Below, piece by piece: positions 1 through 11,449 of a stretch of 64,000 bases of DNA. The notes under the pieces are model-generated. The model worked only from the letters and a program-made list of their open reading frames with translations. It did no database searches and was not told the origin of the DNA. The position numbers and the translations under genes are program-made. This DNA comes from Ceratotherium simum simum. Lineage: Eukaryota; Chordata; Mammalia; Perissodactyla; Rhinocerotidae. The first letter of the stretch is position 1, and each line of letters starts with the position of its first letter. The DNA lies in contig NW_004454173.1 in assembly GCF_000283155.1 (NCBI RefSeq), positions 8,769,170 to 8,833,169 on the forward strand, in the 5' to 3' direction.

Positions 1-950
1 TACAGGGTATCATCTCCAAGATGGAATCTCAGATGCATCTTTAAGAGGCTGTTTCACCTCTTTATCAGGCTGATGGCTTCTGAGGGATACAGTATGCGAT
101 AGAAACAATGGAGCCCACGGCCATGTGCCACTGCTGTACACCTTTGCTGTAAAGTGGGTCCCTAGGCAGGTCTGAAAGAATCCAGCTTGTGATGGGCAGT
201 GCTAGCCAGATGGCTACTTGATGTCTGGTGGTCATAAGCTCTGTCTCTACCACGGCCCAATAGACCACTGAGTGGTTTTTGAACAGTTTACAGTTCTTTG
301 CAGCAGAAGGCATGGCCTTGTGCCAGAACTCCAGAGGTTTACATTATGATTTTCCTTTTGAGACTTGCCATGAACTACAAATGATGTCTTTTCCCACCAC
401 AAATATCTCTAGTACACGCATTTTGAATGATGGCCATGTTGCCTACAAGAGGGTAAAAATTGATTCTTGGGTGATTCTAGATATTACAATGGTTTTTGGT
501 TCTCCAAAGCTCAACACTACCTGACAAAATTGTATTCCTTAATATTTCATTTCTCTTATTAGATTTTTTGGGCATCACATGAGCAGCATTGACATTGAGT
601 TCATGGAAAATACACAAAAGGTATGTAAGATGAGTGCTACAAAACTATGGTGAGTAATGGCTATGATTGGCAGATTTTCTCTCTATGGATTTCTCTATTT
701 GGAAGTTACATGGCGAGAGTGGACTGCATGTGCCCATTGGCTGTCAATGACTACCTTGTAGATGTTGTCTGTATTTGATCCTCAGCGCTTATGTGTGTGA
801 CTAGGACTTTGAGAATTAAGTAAAAATAGTTTATATTTTATTATTTAATTCTACAAAAGTCCTTCAACCAGTACAAAAAGAAAAGATGTCTATACTATCT
901 TACTGAATATTAGTCTATGGTTTTATCGAAAGCCCATTCAACTCAAGACA
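1..950. other. Intergenic, no gene recognised
   Basis: Moderately complex sequence with only short chance frames. The first 600 bases have the texture of an old internal transposon or retroviral segment, but I cannot assign a family and do not claim one. Confidence 0.4.
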
Positions 951-1514
951 GTCTATATGTCATATATTGTGATAGATCTTTTGCAACTACGGTATGAAAC
1001 CGTTAAGACTTTCTGATCACTTGAAAGAAAACGTTCTAATAAAGTAGGTAAATGTATAGAATATTTCAAGACTTTAAAACAGAATTTTGAGCTATGTAAC
1101 ACTGCTACTTCCTTAGTTAAGAATAACACACAAACAAATGACAATGGAATGATTGGGTCTTATAAAATTGCAGAAATCATTGCAAAACCCGGGTAGTGTT
1201 CACACAGTTGCTGAGACTGTCGTATGAATACAGAGACTGCAATTAATAGTGATGCAGGAAAATCCAGTATTTTAAAAGAACTGCCACTGAGCAATGATTC
1301 AATTCAAAGATATGTCTATGAGTTGTCAGTTAACATTGAAAAGCAGTTAATTGGCACATTAAAAACAAGAAAATTTTCTATTTTGTAGAAGACAAAAAGG
1401 CCCTGCTAATGGCAATTATTTATCTCTAAAATGATTATAAATTATAGGAAGGGATGTTTGTAAATTCTTTACAAACTGACTATACTAAAGCGTCTTTTAA
1501 AAAACATTTTTTTT

Positions 1515-1722
1515 GCCGCGCTCTGCTGCGGCAGCACTGGGTTCGCTGGTTCGGATCCCGGCGTGCACCGACGCGCCGCTCATCAAGCCATGCTGTGGCG
1601 GCATCCCATATAAAGTGGAGGAAGATGGGCATGGATGTTAGCCCAGGGCCGGTCTTCCTCAGCAAAAAGAGGAGGATTGGTGGATGTTAGCTCAGGACCG
1701 ATCTTCCTCACCAAAAAAAAAA
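1515..1722 (+). mobile_element. ERE SINE, 5'-truncated
   Basis: tRNA-derived perissodactyl SINE. Box-B-like GGTTCGGATCCC, the CATGCTGTGGCGGCATCCCA core, two GAGGA..GGATGTTAGC tail units and an A-rich end. The first half of the tRNA head (box A) is missing. It sits inside the hAT fossil. Confidence 0.9.
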
Positions 1723-1743
1723 TTTTTTTGTTTGTTTTCTATA

Positions 1744-1929
1744 TTTTTTGGTGAGGAAGATCGGCCCTGAGCTAACATCTGTGCCCATCTTCCTCTATTT
1801 TGTATCTGGGTCACCACCACAGCATGGCTTGATGAGTGGTGTAGGTCCATACCTGGGATCCAAACCTGCGAACCCAGGCCACCAAAGTGGAGTACGCAAA
1901 CTTAACCACTACACCACCAGGCCGGCCCC
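1744..1929 (-). mobile_element. ERE SINE, antisense
   Basis: Starts with the T-rich complement of the tail (GGTGAGGAAGATCGGCC) and ends with GGCCGGCCCC, the complement of the conserved 5' end. It is tail-to-tail with the previous ERE, about 20 bases apart, forming an imperfect inverted repeat. Confidence 0.92.
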
Positions 1930-2689
1930 TAGAGTGTCTGTTTCTGTGGCTAAAAAATTTTGGTTTGATGAAACACAAGTACCATTGGATAATTAGGTGT
2001 CCTTTTCTTCTGATGGAGCAAATCGCACAGTTGGAAGACATGAAGATTTACAGCCCATGTAAAGAAAGTATGTCCTGCAAGTTCTTGCAATAAACTGCAT
2101 TGTGCATTGACATCAATTGGTTGCAAAAAATGTTAGTGCAGTTCTTTATCTCACTATTGTACTTAGAACCATTAATAAAATAAAGTCACATAACGAATAT
2201 GATTACCTTTGCAGAAAATTTAATGTTGTTAAGGAACGGTATACAAGGCTTCTTCTACAAACAGAAGTCAGATGGCTTTCTGAAGGAAACTAACAAGATT
2301 TGTAAACTTTTTTGATATGATAATTCATTTTTCAGAAAGCCAAGGAGACAGATTTAGCAAATGAGATCAGCAAACACAAAAAACAGTTTATGTACGATGG
2401 TTTGAATTTTTCAGAAACTTGTAGTATCATTTCCACTTCAAGTGAAATTATGATAAATATGCAAATTTAACAACCTTCACTGAAAAACTGGAAATATTTT
2501 AAATCAATTTAATGAGAAAATGATTTCATGGGATAAAGGAGTTAACTGAAATCAATGGATCACACACTGAGAACAAGCTTAAGAATTTTTCAGATAGTTT
2601 AAGAAGTCAAACTTCTAACCAGAAAGCAAGCTAGAGCAGCATGGCTTAAGAGCCAAAATCCAGAAAAAATTCATTGTCTTGTAATCCTG

Positions 2690-4990
2690 CATGACATTTT
2701 GTTGGTAGAAGTCCCTACCTGTTTAGGTAGGAACTCCAATTCCCTAGAGTATTTCTGTGAGTCCCAGAGGAGTATCACCCATGCAGTAACTAATTAGTCC
2801 AGGTCATTCACTTTCTTTCCTATGGCTGGTGTCTGCCATGCTGGGGCTCTGCTGAGGTTACATGCCAGTTGGAGATCTGCTTTAATGTTGTTGCTTGCCT
2901 CTGCCATGCTGATGTTCTACACCAGGTACAGATCCCTGCCACCCACTCCAGCTACCGGTGCTCTCAACTCTCGCTGCGTGTAATAGTACAGCAGCAGTGA
3001 GCTGCAAAGTGAGAAGGGAAACAGATTTCTCCCCTTTGTAATATGCTGTTAGAGGGTCTCACAGCAATAGTCTTAAACTCTAATGTGTTAAAAAAAATCC
3101 AGAACTGCTCTCTTCAATCCCTTATCTTATATTGCTAAATCCAATCCACACCAGACTTTCTCTCAACAGGATAAATTGTCTTTGAGATTCAGCTGTCCTT
3201 TTATTGTTAATTTGCTCCCATTGAGTTCTGCCTAATCCATAGGTGCCTATATATGCCTGACATCCAATAATTGACACTATCTCAATTATTTTCCCAAAAG
3301 GCTTATCAGCATCTGTGTAAATCAAATCAAATGGAATAGATGCATGTTGAAAGGAAGTTGCCTGTCTCTGCCCATAGCTGCATTAGAATCTCAGTTTGGG
3401 CCAAGCTAGGACGCCCTATTACATTCTCAAAGGAAATGTAAAAGATTTTTCTGGACAACTTAAAATATATATATATTTAGAAGGAAAAAAATTAAAACTA
3501 GGATTCTAGAAATTTGGATTCTAGTCTTATCTCTGTCATTAGTTTTCTGTGTGATCTCATGCCGTGAACCTATTTCTTAGTGCACTATATTAAATAGTTT
3601 AGCAAGGTAGCTTGGAATATCAAATAAGATGATAGATGTGAAAGTGCTTTGAAATTATTAAATGTACTATTCAAATGCGAAGAATTCTTATTTTTATAAT
3701 GTTTAATTAAAAATTTTGTCTTTGACTTTAATTGTCTACCTACTAAGTTACAACAGTCACTCTATGTTTCTCAGTCTTATTCCTTTAAATGCTATGTGAG
3801 GTAAATTATTTTAGAGGAGCTTTGTCATCAAATTCTAGAGCTGGAAGGGACTTAGGAGATTATATAGCTCAAATCCCTCATTTTTCGCATGAGGAAAGTG
3901 AGTCCCAAAGAAGGGTAAGTTCTCTAGACTGTGGGTGGTATAAAGGTCACCCTGGTCCCCACATCATCCTCATTTCACTATGTCATAGAAGAGAGCTCTC
4001 GAGGACGTGACATCTTCTTTTTCAGAGGTTATTCAACATGAACAGTTGTCTACCATGCTTATTCACTGGGCCTCCAAGTAAGTTGTGTGGTGTTTATTCA
4101 CACCACTCCTTATTTCCAGAGCTTTTACACACTAGTGCTCATGGAGCCCAGTTTTTAGTAGACCAACAAAATGGTATTTATCAAGTTCCTTTTCTGTGCT
4201 AGGCACTATTTGAGGCACTGAAGATACAACATTTAACAAGACACACAAATCACTGCCATAATAGAGCTTATATTCTACTAAAATACTAGGAATAAAAGCA
4301 ATATATGTATTAAAAGTAACCTGTTCTCTCAAGCTCATAGAACATATAGCTAATGCTCTCCTTGGCAGTGTATTTCTTTAGCTGGAAGTTGCATATTGGA
4401 CTAATATGCAAGTTTTAGTCTTCCTATAGGTAGTTTCCAAGTCCTTAAGCCATTTAAGAATATACCTATGGAAGCCCACATGCAATATGAGAACCACCTG
4501 TATGTCTCAGGTATTTCCCTGTACTCAGTGACACACGTATTTTGCTAATACCCTTGTTGGTATTCATTCCCTAAACACGGAGCAGCCCTTGGTTGAGCAG
4601 GAAGGAGCAAAGAGCCAGCTTTTAACATCTGTGTCTGGCCGTTCCATTTTCCCTCCACATTTTGGAGCAGAGGGAATTCATTCAGCTATTTTATCCTTCT
4701 AAATTCTTCTCCCTTATGCTAGCTGGAAATCAGCTGCTATGTGTATTTTTCTGGTTGGACTAGTGAGAGGAGGGTGTGTAAATCTCTGAAAAATGAAGCT
4801 GGGATCCGGGAGCCAATGGGCCATAGAGAGAGCCAAGAAGAACAACCAAAGGCTAAGGTGTAGACAACATTCGGGTGATCGACCAATTGATAGTTGAAAT
4901 GTAGCCTGGTGGGGATGATACCAAAGAAAAGGCCAGAAATTAGAAGAGTGGTACAGTGAATAGGTGGTCAGTCTCTCTATGATAGTGTCA
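2690..4990. other. Intergenic, mostly unassigned
   Basis: No gene. 3515-3680 resembles a decayed MIR, and 4180-4300 has an L2-like tail (AAGACACACAAATCACTGCC, then AGAGCTTATATTCTA). The remainder shows no structure I can name. Confidence 0.4.
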
Positions 4991-4997
4991 GTTCTAA

Positions 4998-5130
4998 TCA
5001 ACTTTATTGAGGTATAATTCACATACAATAGAATAAACCTATTTTATGTGAGTTCAATGTGTTTTGAAATATGGACATACTAGTATATCCACCAGCGCAC
5101 CAATATGATAGTGTTTTAGGATGGACTCCT
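4998..5130 (-). mobile_element. Old L1 3' end fragment, antisense
   Basis: ACTTTATTGAGGTATAATTC is the complement of the typical L1M 3' UTR end, followed by the expected CACATACAATAGAATAAACC segment. Only about 130 bases are preserved. Confidence 0.75.
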
Positions 5131-6967
5131 GTTTTCCCACAACATAGTCTTCTCAGCTATTTCCTTCTGCAGGTCCTAGGATAGCCAAGCTCTGGGACTT
5201 TTCTTTGCTCCAACAGAAAGTATCAATGAAGTACCAGTAGCAACAAAACCTTGAGATAAACTCTTGTCCCTGAACCTAGATGCCACAGATCTTGCTAACA
5301 GGATCTGGAAAGTGCTTGGAGAATGTCCATGCAGCAAGGATCACAGATGTTCTGCTGCCTGGCCACATGGGGTGTGTGGAGGGAACAATCAGCTCATGGA
5401 TCCAGATGCTTATCTGTCCAAATACAAAAACTTTTAATGACTCACTGGATTGTCTTCCTTTTGTCCCTCACAATCCCAGAAGAGTGGACAGGAAATGGGA
5501 AGTGGAGGTGAGAGTCAGGACTAGAAGGTGTTGGCTGACATAATGATAGACAACGTCTACAATTCCCAAGATCCGCCCCAAACCTTGGCACATAGTGCAT
5601 GCTTAATGTCATGAGCCCTGATAATAAGATAATGCTATGAAGCTTTGGCTTATTTGGTCCTGCCATGTAATTTACACTCACACAGGAGAGTAGCTAACCT
5701 GTCTTTGCAAGTCCAGGTATAAAATTAATCAACTTCTTGTGACTGCCTCTGGTTCTTCATAGGCAAGTTCTGACACACTTAACCAGAGGAACCTTTATAA
5801 GTTTTCCAATATAAGAGCCAAACAGCTAATGTTTCTTCATTAGCCACAAAAAATCAAAGGGAAAACATTATCCACCCAAAATTTTGAAAATATGAGTTGC
5901 CAGTGGCTTAGTGCACATGGAAGGAAAACCAAGCTACGATAAATATTAAGTAATGTAAGATCCTTCTTTTCTTTCTGCTTTAACTTTTCTATCACAGGTT
6001 TTGATTTAAAAAAAAAAATGTTTTTTTAATGCCCGGATAAAAAGGATACAACTTGGAGTAGAAATTAACATCTAGAGGAAAAATACCTTTTAAATGCCAT
6101 ATTCACTGCCATTTTTAATGTAGTGGTAGTGTTTTCTTCCTGATAGAAACCACAGTTGTTTTGGAGAGATAACTATATCGCACAAACAGTTTATAAAAGT
6201 AAGCACTTCTGTCCTAAGATTTATTTTGAGATTCTCTCACCTACCCTCCATCATCTGACTGCCTGTATCATTCTACAAAAAAGAAGTTTTCCTTATAGCG
6301 TTCAAATGAAGTTAGATGGAGTGGCACAGAAATTCTGCAAGGGTACAGTCTAGCATGAGCTTATCATTTAGCAGAGTTTTGGCAGAACTTCAGCAGACTA
6401 TATATAGCACTTGAAGATGTTTCTCCTCTAGAGATATGTGAGTAAATCTGAATTTTTGCCCCAAATAAAGAATAATTATACAATATTAATTCATATCACA
6501 ACCATAAATGCTCAAAATCGAGCAAGCGAATTCTTAATTCTCTTACTAAAGAATTCTTATATTCATAGTGTACTTTTCACTCTTCCTTTCATAGAAATCA
6601 GCTGGAAATAAGTTGGTTTGAACTAGATTTTAAAATTGTTAGTTATTTACAATGAAGGGGTTTTGTGTTCTTGCAACTGAAAAAGTGATGTATGATATGT
6701 GAAATCAGAGTAGTTGCTCTAAAGATAGTAAGGACAAAGGAAAGAAAAAATAATTGTTTACCTCGTTGGAATAGTGAATATAGGTAGAAAGCAATTTTCT
6801 CTATTTGTAATTCATTTAAGGTTGCTAGCTTTCACAAACAGATAAGGAATTTGACATGGTAGGGTATTCCCAAAGCAAACTATAAAGTACAAGTTTGTCT
6901 TTCTAGCTGTTAAATGTCTCTTTTCTAACCTGCCTAGTGAAATCCAATTTTTTTTGTAATAAAATTT
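5130..6967. other. Intergenic, no gene recognised
   Basis: AT-rich and apparently unique sequence with only short chance reading frames. No RNA gene or clear repeat was identified. Confidence 0.4.
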
Positions 6968-6977
6968 AAAAGGTCTT

Positions 6978-7269
6978 GGGGGCCTGCCCCATGGTGTGAT
7001 GGTTATGTTATGTTCGGGGCGCTCCGCTTCTGCAGCCCGGGTTTGCAGGTTTGGATTCCGGGCGCAAACCTACACCAACCACTCTTCAAGCCACGTGGTG
7101 GTGGTGACCCACATACAAAACAGAGGAAGATTGGTACAGATGTTGGCTCAGGGCTAATCTTCCTTAAGCAAAAAAAAGAGGAAGATTGCGACAGATGTTA
7201 GCTGAGGGCCAATCTTTCTCAGCAAATAAAAATAAAAAGTGGCCTCTCGGTTGCTGCTTCTAAAAAAAA
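6978..7269 (+). mobile_element. ERE SINE, full length, with target-site duplication
   Basis: Begins GGGGGCCTGCCCC, then the tRNA head and two GAGGAAGATTG tail units. It is flanked by a direct repeat AAAAGGTCTT at 6968-6977 and 7270-7279. The tail carries an extra segment (GTGGCCTCTCGGTTGCTGCT) before the final poly(A), unlike the other copies here. Confidence 0.9.
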
Positions 7270-7799
7270 AAAAGGTCTTTGTTCATAGATATTAACTTTA
7301 CATTAGTTTTATTTTAAAATTCTTGTGATTTTGCATTCTACTTCATTGCACATCTGTTTAATGTAAATATTGAAAATATTAGATATATTGAATTGATAAG
7401 AGATCATCTACAAACAATAGTGTTACATAAAATAAATTCAACAGATAAAGTGTATACCAGTCTATCATTTGCACAAAAAAAAGGACATGAAACAGACCTT
7501 TTGGTATGCTAATTGAATATCTCTGGACAGACACACAAATAATTGGTAACAGTGGGTCCCTCTACAGAGAAAGAACAGTCAAGGGAGATCAGTAGAACTT
7601 TTTATATTTGCTCATTTGCTGTATTTGAATTTTTTCTAGCCAAATGTATAACATACCCAGGAACATACATAAGTAGTTATATTACGCAACTGTTCCTCAT
7701 TCTAAAATTGACGCTGTAGGAAGATGAACTATGTTTTGTCCTCCTCACACCCACCTTCCATAGCTTTGAGCATTTCCTGACTCACAGGTATCACAGTTT

Positions 7800-8015
7800 G
7801 AGTAGTAGAAAGGAGTGGCATGGTCTATAATCCTGGTTCCACTGATTCCCAGCTTTGTGACTTTATATTTTTACCTCTTTGACCATTGACTTACTGATCT
7901 ATAATATGATCACCACAATTTCCTCTTCACAGGGCTGTCATAGTGCTTAAATGAAAGAGCATATCTAAAAATGCTTAGCACAATGGTCAGAATATGGCTG
8001 GTGCTCAAGAAATGA
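7800..8015 (+). repeat. MIR SINE, diverged
   Basis: Follows the MIR order: a TGGCATGGTC head, CCCAGCTTTGTGACTTTAT, GGGCTGTCATAGTGCTTAAATG and CTTAGCACAATGGTCAG...GGTGCTCAAGAAATG. Confidence 0.65.
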
Positions 8016-8973
8016 TTGTTCTTGTGTGCTGGGCACCATCCAAGATTCTGGGGCTGCCAAGACAAAAGTGTTCTCATCCATAAGGATCTCACACTCCACA
8101 ATGGCACACAAACCTGCAGATTAAATAGAAATTATATGTCTGGCCCGTAATAGAATGGACACGATATGTATTGAATTAATGAACAATACGATGATATAAT
8201 CTAAGTATGCTGACATATTGGTGTGGTCTGGGATGGGGGATAGGAAGCAGGCAAGGCAGATTCTTAACAAACATCTTTCTTTGGTTTATTAATGTACCAA
8301 CTTATATACAGATGAAAAAAGATGTTGAAACCCTGTAAGTGTTTGAAACAGGAAGTAGTATTACCATCAATTTTCAGAGATAAAAGACTCTGTTCTCTTT
8401 TCTCTTATGTCTTTCCTTTCTAATAATGGAAAATCTTATGGAGCTGTGGCTTTTCAGAATTTTCCAACTAACTTTGATGTTGGAAAAATATCCAAATATC
8501 ACCTTCCTTTGTAGTCAAAGGGGTGTTTCATCAAGGTTCATTCCTACAAATTTAAGCCCGTTGCTTTGTTCAGGAAAACATGATAACTTGACTTTGGAGG
8601 CGTATTCCTTTTTTTCTTGTAATTAATAGACTTTATTTCTTAGAGCAGTTTTAGATCTATAGAAAAATTAAACAAGCACAGAGAGTTCCCATATACTGCC
8701 TCTTCCCTCACCTGCAAACCAACAGTTTCAGCTATTATTGATATCTTTATTGGTTTAGTACATTTGTTACAATTGATGAACCAATATTGATTCATTATTA
8801 TTAAATAAAATTCATAGCTTACATTTGGGTTCACACTCTGTTTTGTAGAGCTCAATGGGTCTTGCCTAATGCCTAATGTCATGTATCCACCATTACAGTA
8901 TCACACAGAATAGTTTCACTGCCCTAAAAATCCCCTGTGCTCCACCTATGCATATCCCCCCTCCTCCTCCTCC

Positions 8974-9155
8974 TTTTTTTTTTTCTGAAGAAGATTTGCC
9001 CTAAGCTAGCATCTGTGCCAGTCTTCCCCCATTTGGTATGTGGGTCGCTGCCACAACATGGCCACCGATCAGTGGTCTAGGTCTGTGTCCGGGAACTGAA
9101 CCCAGGCCACCAAAGCGGAGTGTGAAGAACTTAACCACTAGGACCCGGGGCAGGC
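8974..9155 (-). mobile_element. ERE SINE, antisense, inside L1
   Basis: T-run, CTGAAGAAGATTTGCCCTAA, the core complement (TGGGTCGCTGCCACAACATG) and a decayed 5' end (ACCCGGGGCAGG). Flanked by CCTCC-rich sequence, so the duplication is hard to define. Confidence 0.85.
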
Positions 9156-10124
9156 ACCACACCCCTCCTTCTAATCCCCCAACCACTGATCTTTTTACTG
9201 TCTCCATAGTTTTGCCTTTTCCTGAATGTCAGATAGAATCATACAGTATGAAGCCTTTTCATATTGTCTTCTTTCACTTAGTAGTATGCATTTAAAGTTT
9301 TTTGGTGGCTTGATAGCTCATTTCTTTTTAGCACTGAATAATATTCCATCCTCTGGATATACCACAGTTTGTTTATCCACTTATGTATTGGTGAATCTTA
9401 GTTTCTTCTGATTCTTGGCAATTATGAACAAAGTTGCAACAAACATTCATCTGCAGGTTTTAGTGTGAACATAAGTTTTCAACTCATTTGGGTAAATACC
9501 TAGGAGCATGATTGTTGGTTTGTATGGTAAGACTATGTTTAGCTTTGTAATAAACTGACAAACTGTCTTCCAAAGTGGCTATACAATTTTGCATTCCTAC
9601 CAGCAATGAATGAGAGTTACTATTGCTTCACATTCTGGCCAGCATTTGGTGCTGTCAGTGTTTTGGATTTTAGCCATTTTAAGTGTGTAGTGGTATCTCA
9701 TTGTTATTTAAGTTTGCAATTCCTTAATGACATATGATGCTGAGCATCTTCTCATGTGCTTGTTTGCCATCTGTTTATCTTTTTTGGTGAGATGTCTGTT
9801 CAGATCTTTTGACCACTTTTTAATTGGGTTGTCTATTTTCTTATGGTTTAGTTTGAAGAGTTCTTTGTATATTTTGAATACAAGTCCTCTATCAGATATG
9901 TGCTTTGCAAATATTTTCTCACAGTATGTGACTTGTCTTTTCATTGTCCTACCAGTGTCTTTTACAGAGTAGAAGTTTTTAACTAAATGGAGTCCAATTT
10001 AGCTATTTTTTTCTTTCATGGATCATGCTTTTGGTATTGAAGCCAAAGTCACCTAGATTTTCTTCATGCTATCATCAAGAATTTTATAGTTTTGCATTTT
10101 ACATTTAGGTCTAGGATCCATTTT

Positions 10125-10420
10125 TTTTCTTTTTTGTGAGGAAGATCAGCCCTGAGCTAACATCCATGCTAATCCTCCTCTTTTTGCTGAGGAAGACTGG
10201 CTCTGAGCTAACATCTATTGCCAGTCCTCCTCCTTTTTTTTTTCCCCAAAGCCCCAGTAGGTAGTTGTATGTCATAGTTGCACATCCTTCTAGTTGCTGT
10301 ATGTGGGACGTGGCCTCAGCATGGCCGGAGAAGCGGTGCGTCGGTGCGCGCCCAGGATCTGAACCCGGGCCGCCAGTAGCAGAGCGCTAGCACTTAACCA
10401 CTAAGCCACGGGGCTGGCCC
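10125..10420 (-). mobile_element. ERE SINE, antisense, full length, inside L1 ORF2 remnant
   Basis: Long form carrying the CCCCAAAGCCCCAGTAGGTA and CATCCTTCTAGTTGCTGTAT segments between tail and head, ending GGGGCTGGCCC. Perfect 14-base target-site duplication CTAGGATCCATTTT at 10111-10124 and 10421-10434. Removing it rejoins the L1 text. Confidence 0.94.
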
Positions 10421-11040
10421 CTAGGATCCATTTTGAGTTAATTTTTGTGAAAGGCATAGTAAGGTCAGAGTCTAGATTCATTGTTTTGAATGTGGATGTC
10501 TAGTTATTCCAGCACCATTTGTTGAAATGACTATTCTTTCTCCATTGAATTGTCTTTGCTCCTTTATCAAAGATCATTTGGCTATTTTTGTGTGGGTTTA
10601 TTTCTGAGCTCTCTATTCTATTCCATTGTTCTGTCTGTCTATTCTTTTGCCAGTTCCACACCATCTTGATTATCGTGGCTCTATAGTAAATCTTGAAGTT
10701 GGGTATTGTCAGTCCTCCTACTTTGTTCTTCAATACTGTGTCAGCTCTTCTGATCTTTTCCCTTTACATATAAACTTTAGAGTCAGTTTGTTGATATTGC
10801 AAAGTGACTTGGTGGGGAGTTGGATTGCATTGAGGCTATAGATCAATTGAGGGGAGAACTGACATCGTAACAATGTTGAGTTTTCCTATCCATGAACATG
10901 AAATCTCTCCACTTACTCAGATCTTCTTTGATTTCTTTCATGCGAGTTTTATAGTTTTCCTCATATAGGTTTTGTACAAATTAAGTTAGATTTCTACCTA
11001 ATATTTCATTTTTTGGTGCTAATGTAAATAATGTTGTGTT

Positions 11041-11285
11041 CCCCCCGCCCCCAGCTTTATTGAGATATAAGTAATATATAACATTGTGTAAGTTTAAGGT
11101 ATACAATGTGATGATTTGATACACGTATATAATGAGAAACGCTTACCACAATAAGGTTAGTTAACACATCCTTTACTTCACATCATTATCATTTTGTTGT
11201 TGTTCTTGTTATGGTGAGAACATTAAAGCTCTACTCTCATAGTGACTTTCAAGTATACAAAACAGTACTGTTAACTATAGTCAAT
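11041..11285 (-). mobile_element. L1 3' fragment inserted in older L1, antisense
   Basis: Starts with a C-rich run then AGCTTTATTGAGATATAAGT, the complement of an L1 3' end, and continues ...GATGATTTGATACACGTATA. It splits the ORF2 text between ...AATGTTGTGTT and TTAATTCAAATTCC, so it is younger than its host. Its right edge is approximate. Confidence 0.75.
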
Positions 11286-11449
11286 GGTGTTGTGCTTTTA
11301 ATTCAAATTCCAATTGCTCATTTCTGTATATAGTAAAGCAATTGATTTTTGTATATTAACCTTATATCCTGCAATCTTGCTGTAATTGCTTATTCGTTGT
11401 AGAGTTTTTCTGTTTGTTTTGTTTTGGTTTGTTGATTCTTTGGAATTCT

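Larger units (their letters stand above)
1083..2650 (+). pseudogene. Degenerate hAT (Charlie/ZBED-like) transposase
   Basis: Conceptual translation in broken frames shows hAT transposase blocks in the right order. About 1280-1345 reads ELPLSNDSIQR...ELSVNIEKQL. About 2012-2135 has a SDGAN-like block, then an HCIVH-like block and LVAKN. 2249-2290 reads LLLQTEVRWLSEGN, the most characteristic hAT signature. Frameshifts and stops occur throughout, and two EREs (1515-1929) interrupt it. It is a dead DNA-transposon copy or a retro-copy of a domesticated hAT gene; I cannot tell which. Confidence 0.75.

Noticed and set aside
1..600. Possible endogenous retroviral internal fragment
   Set aside because: The texture is suggestive but I could not identify a motif or family, so I left it unassigned.
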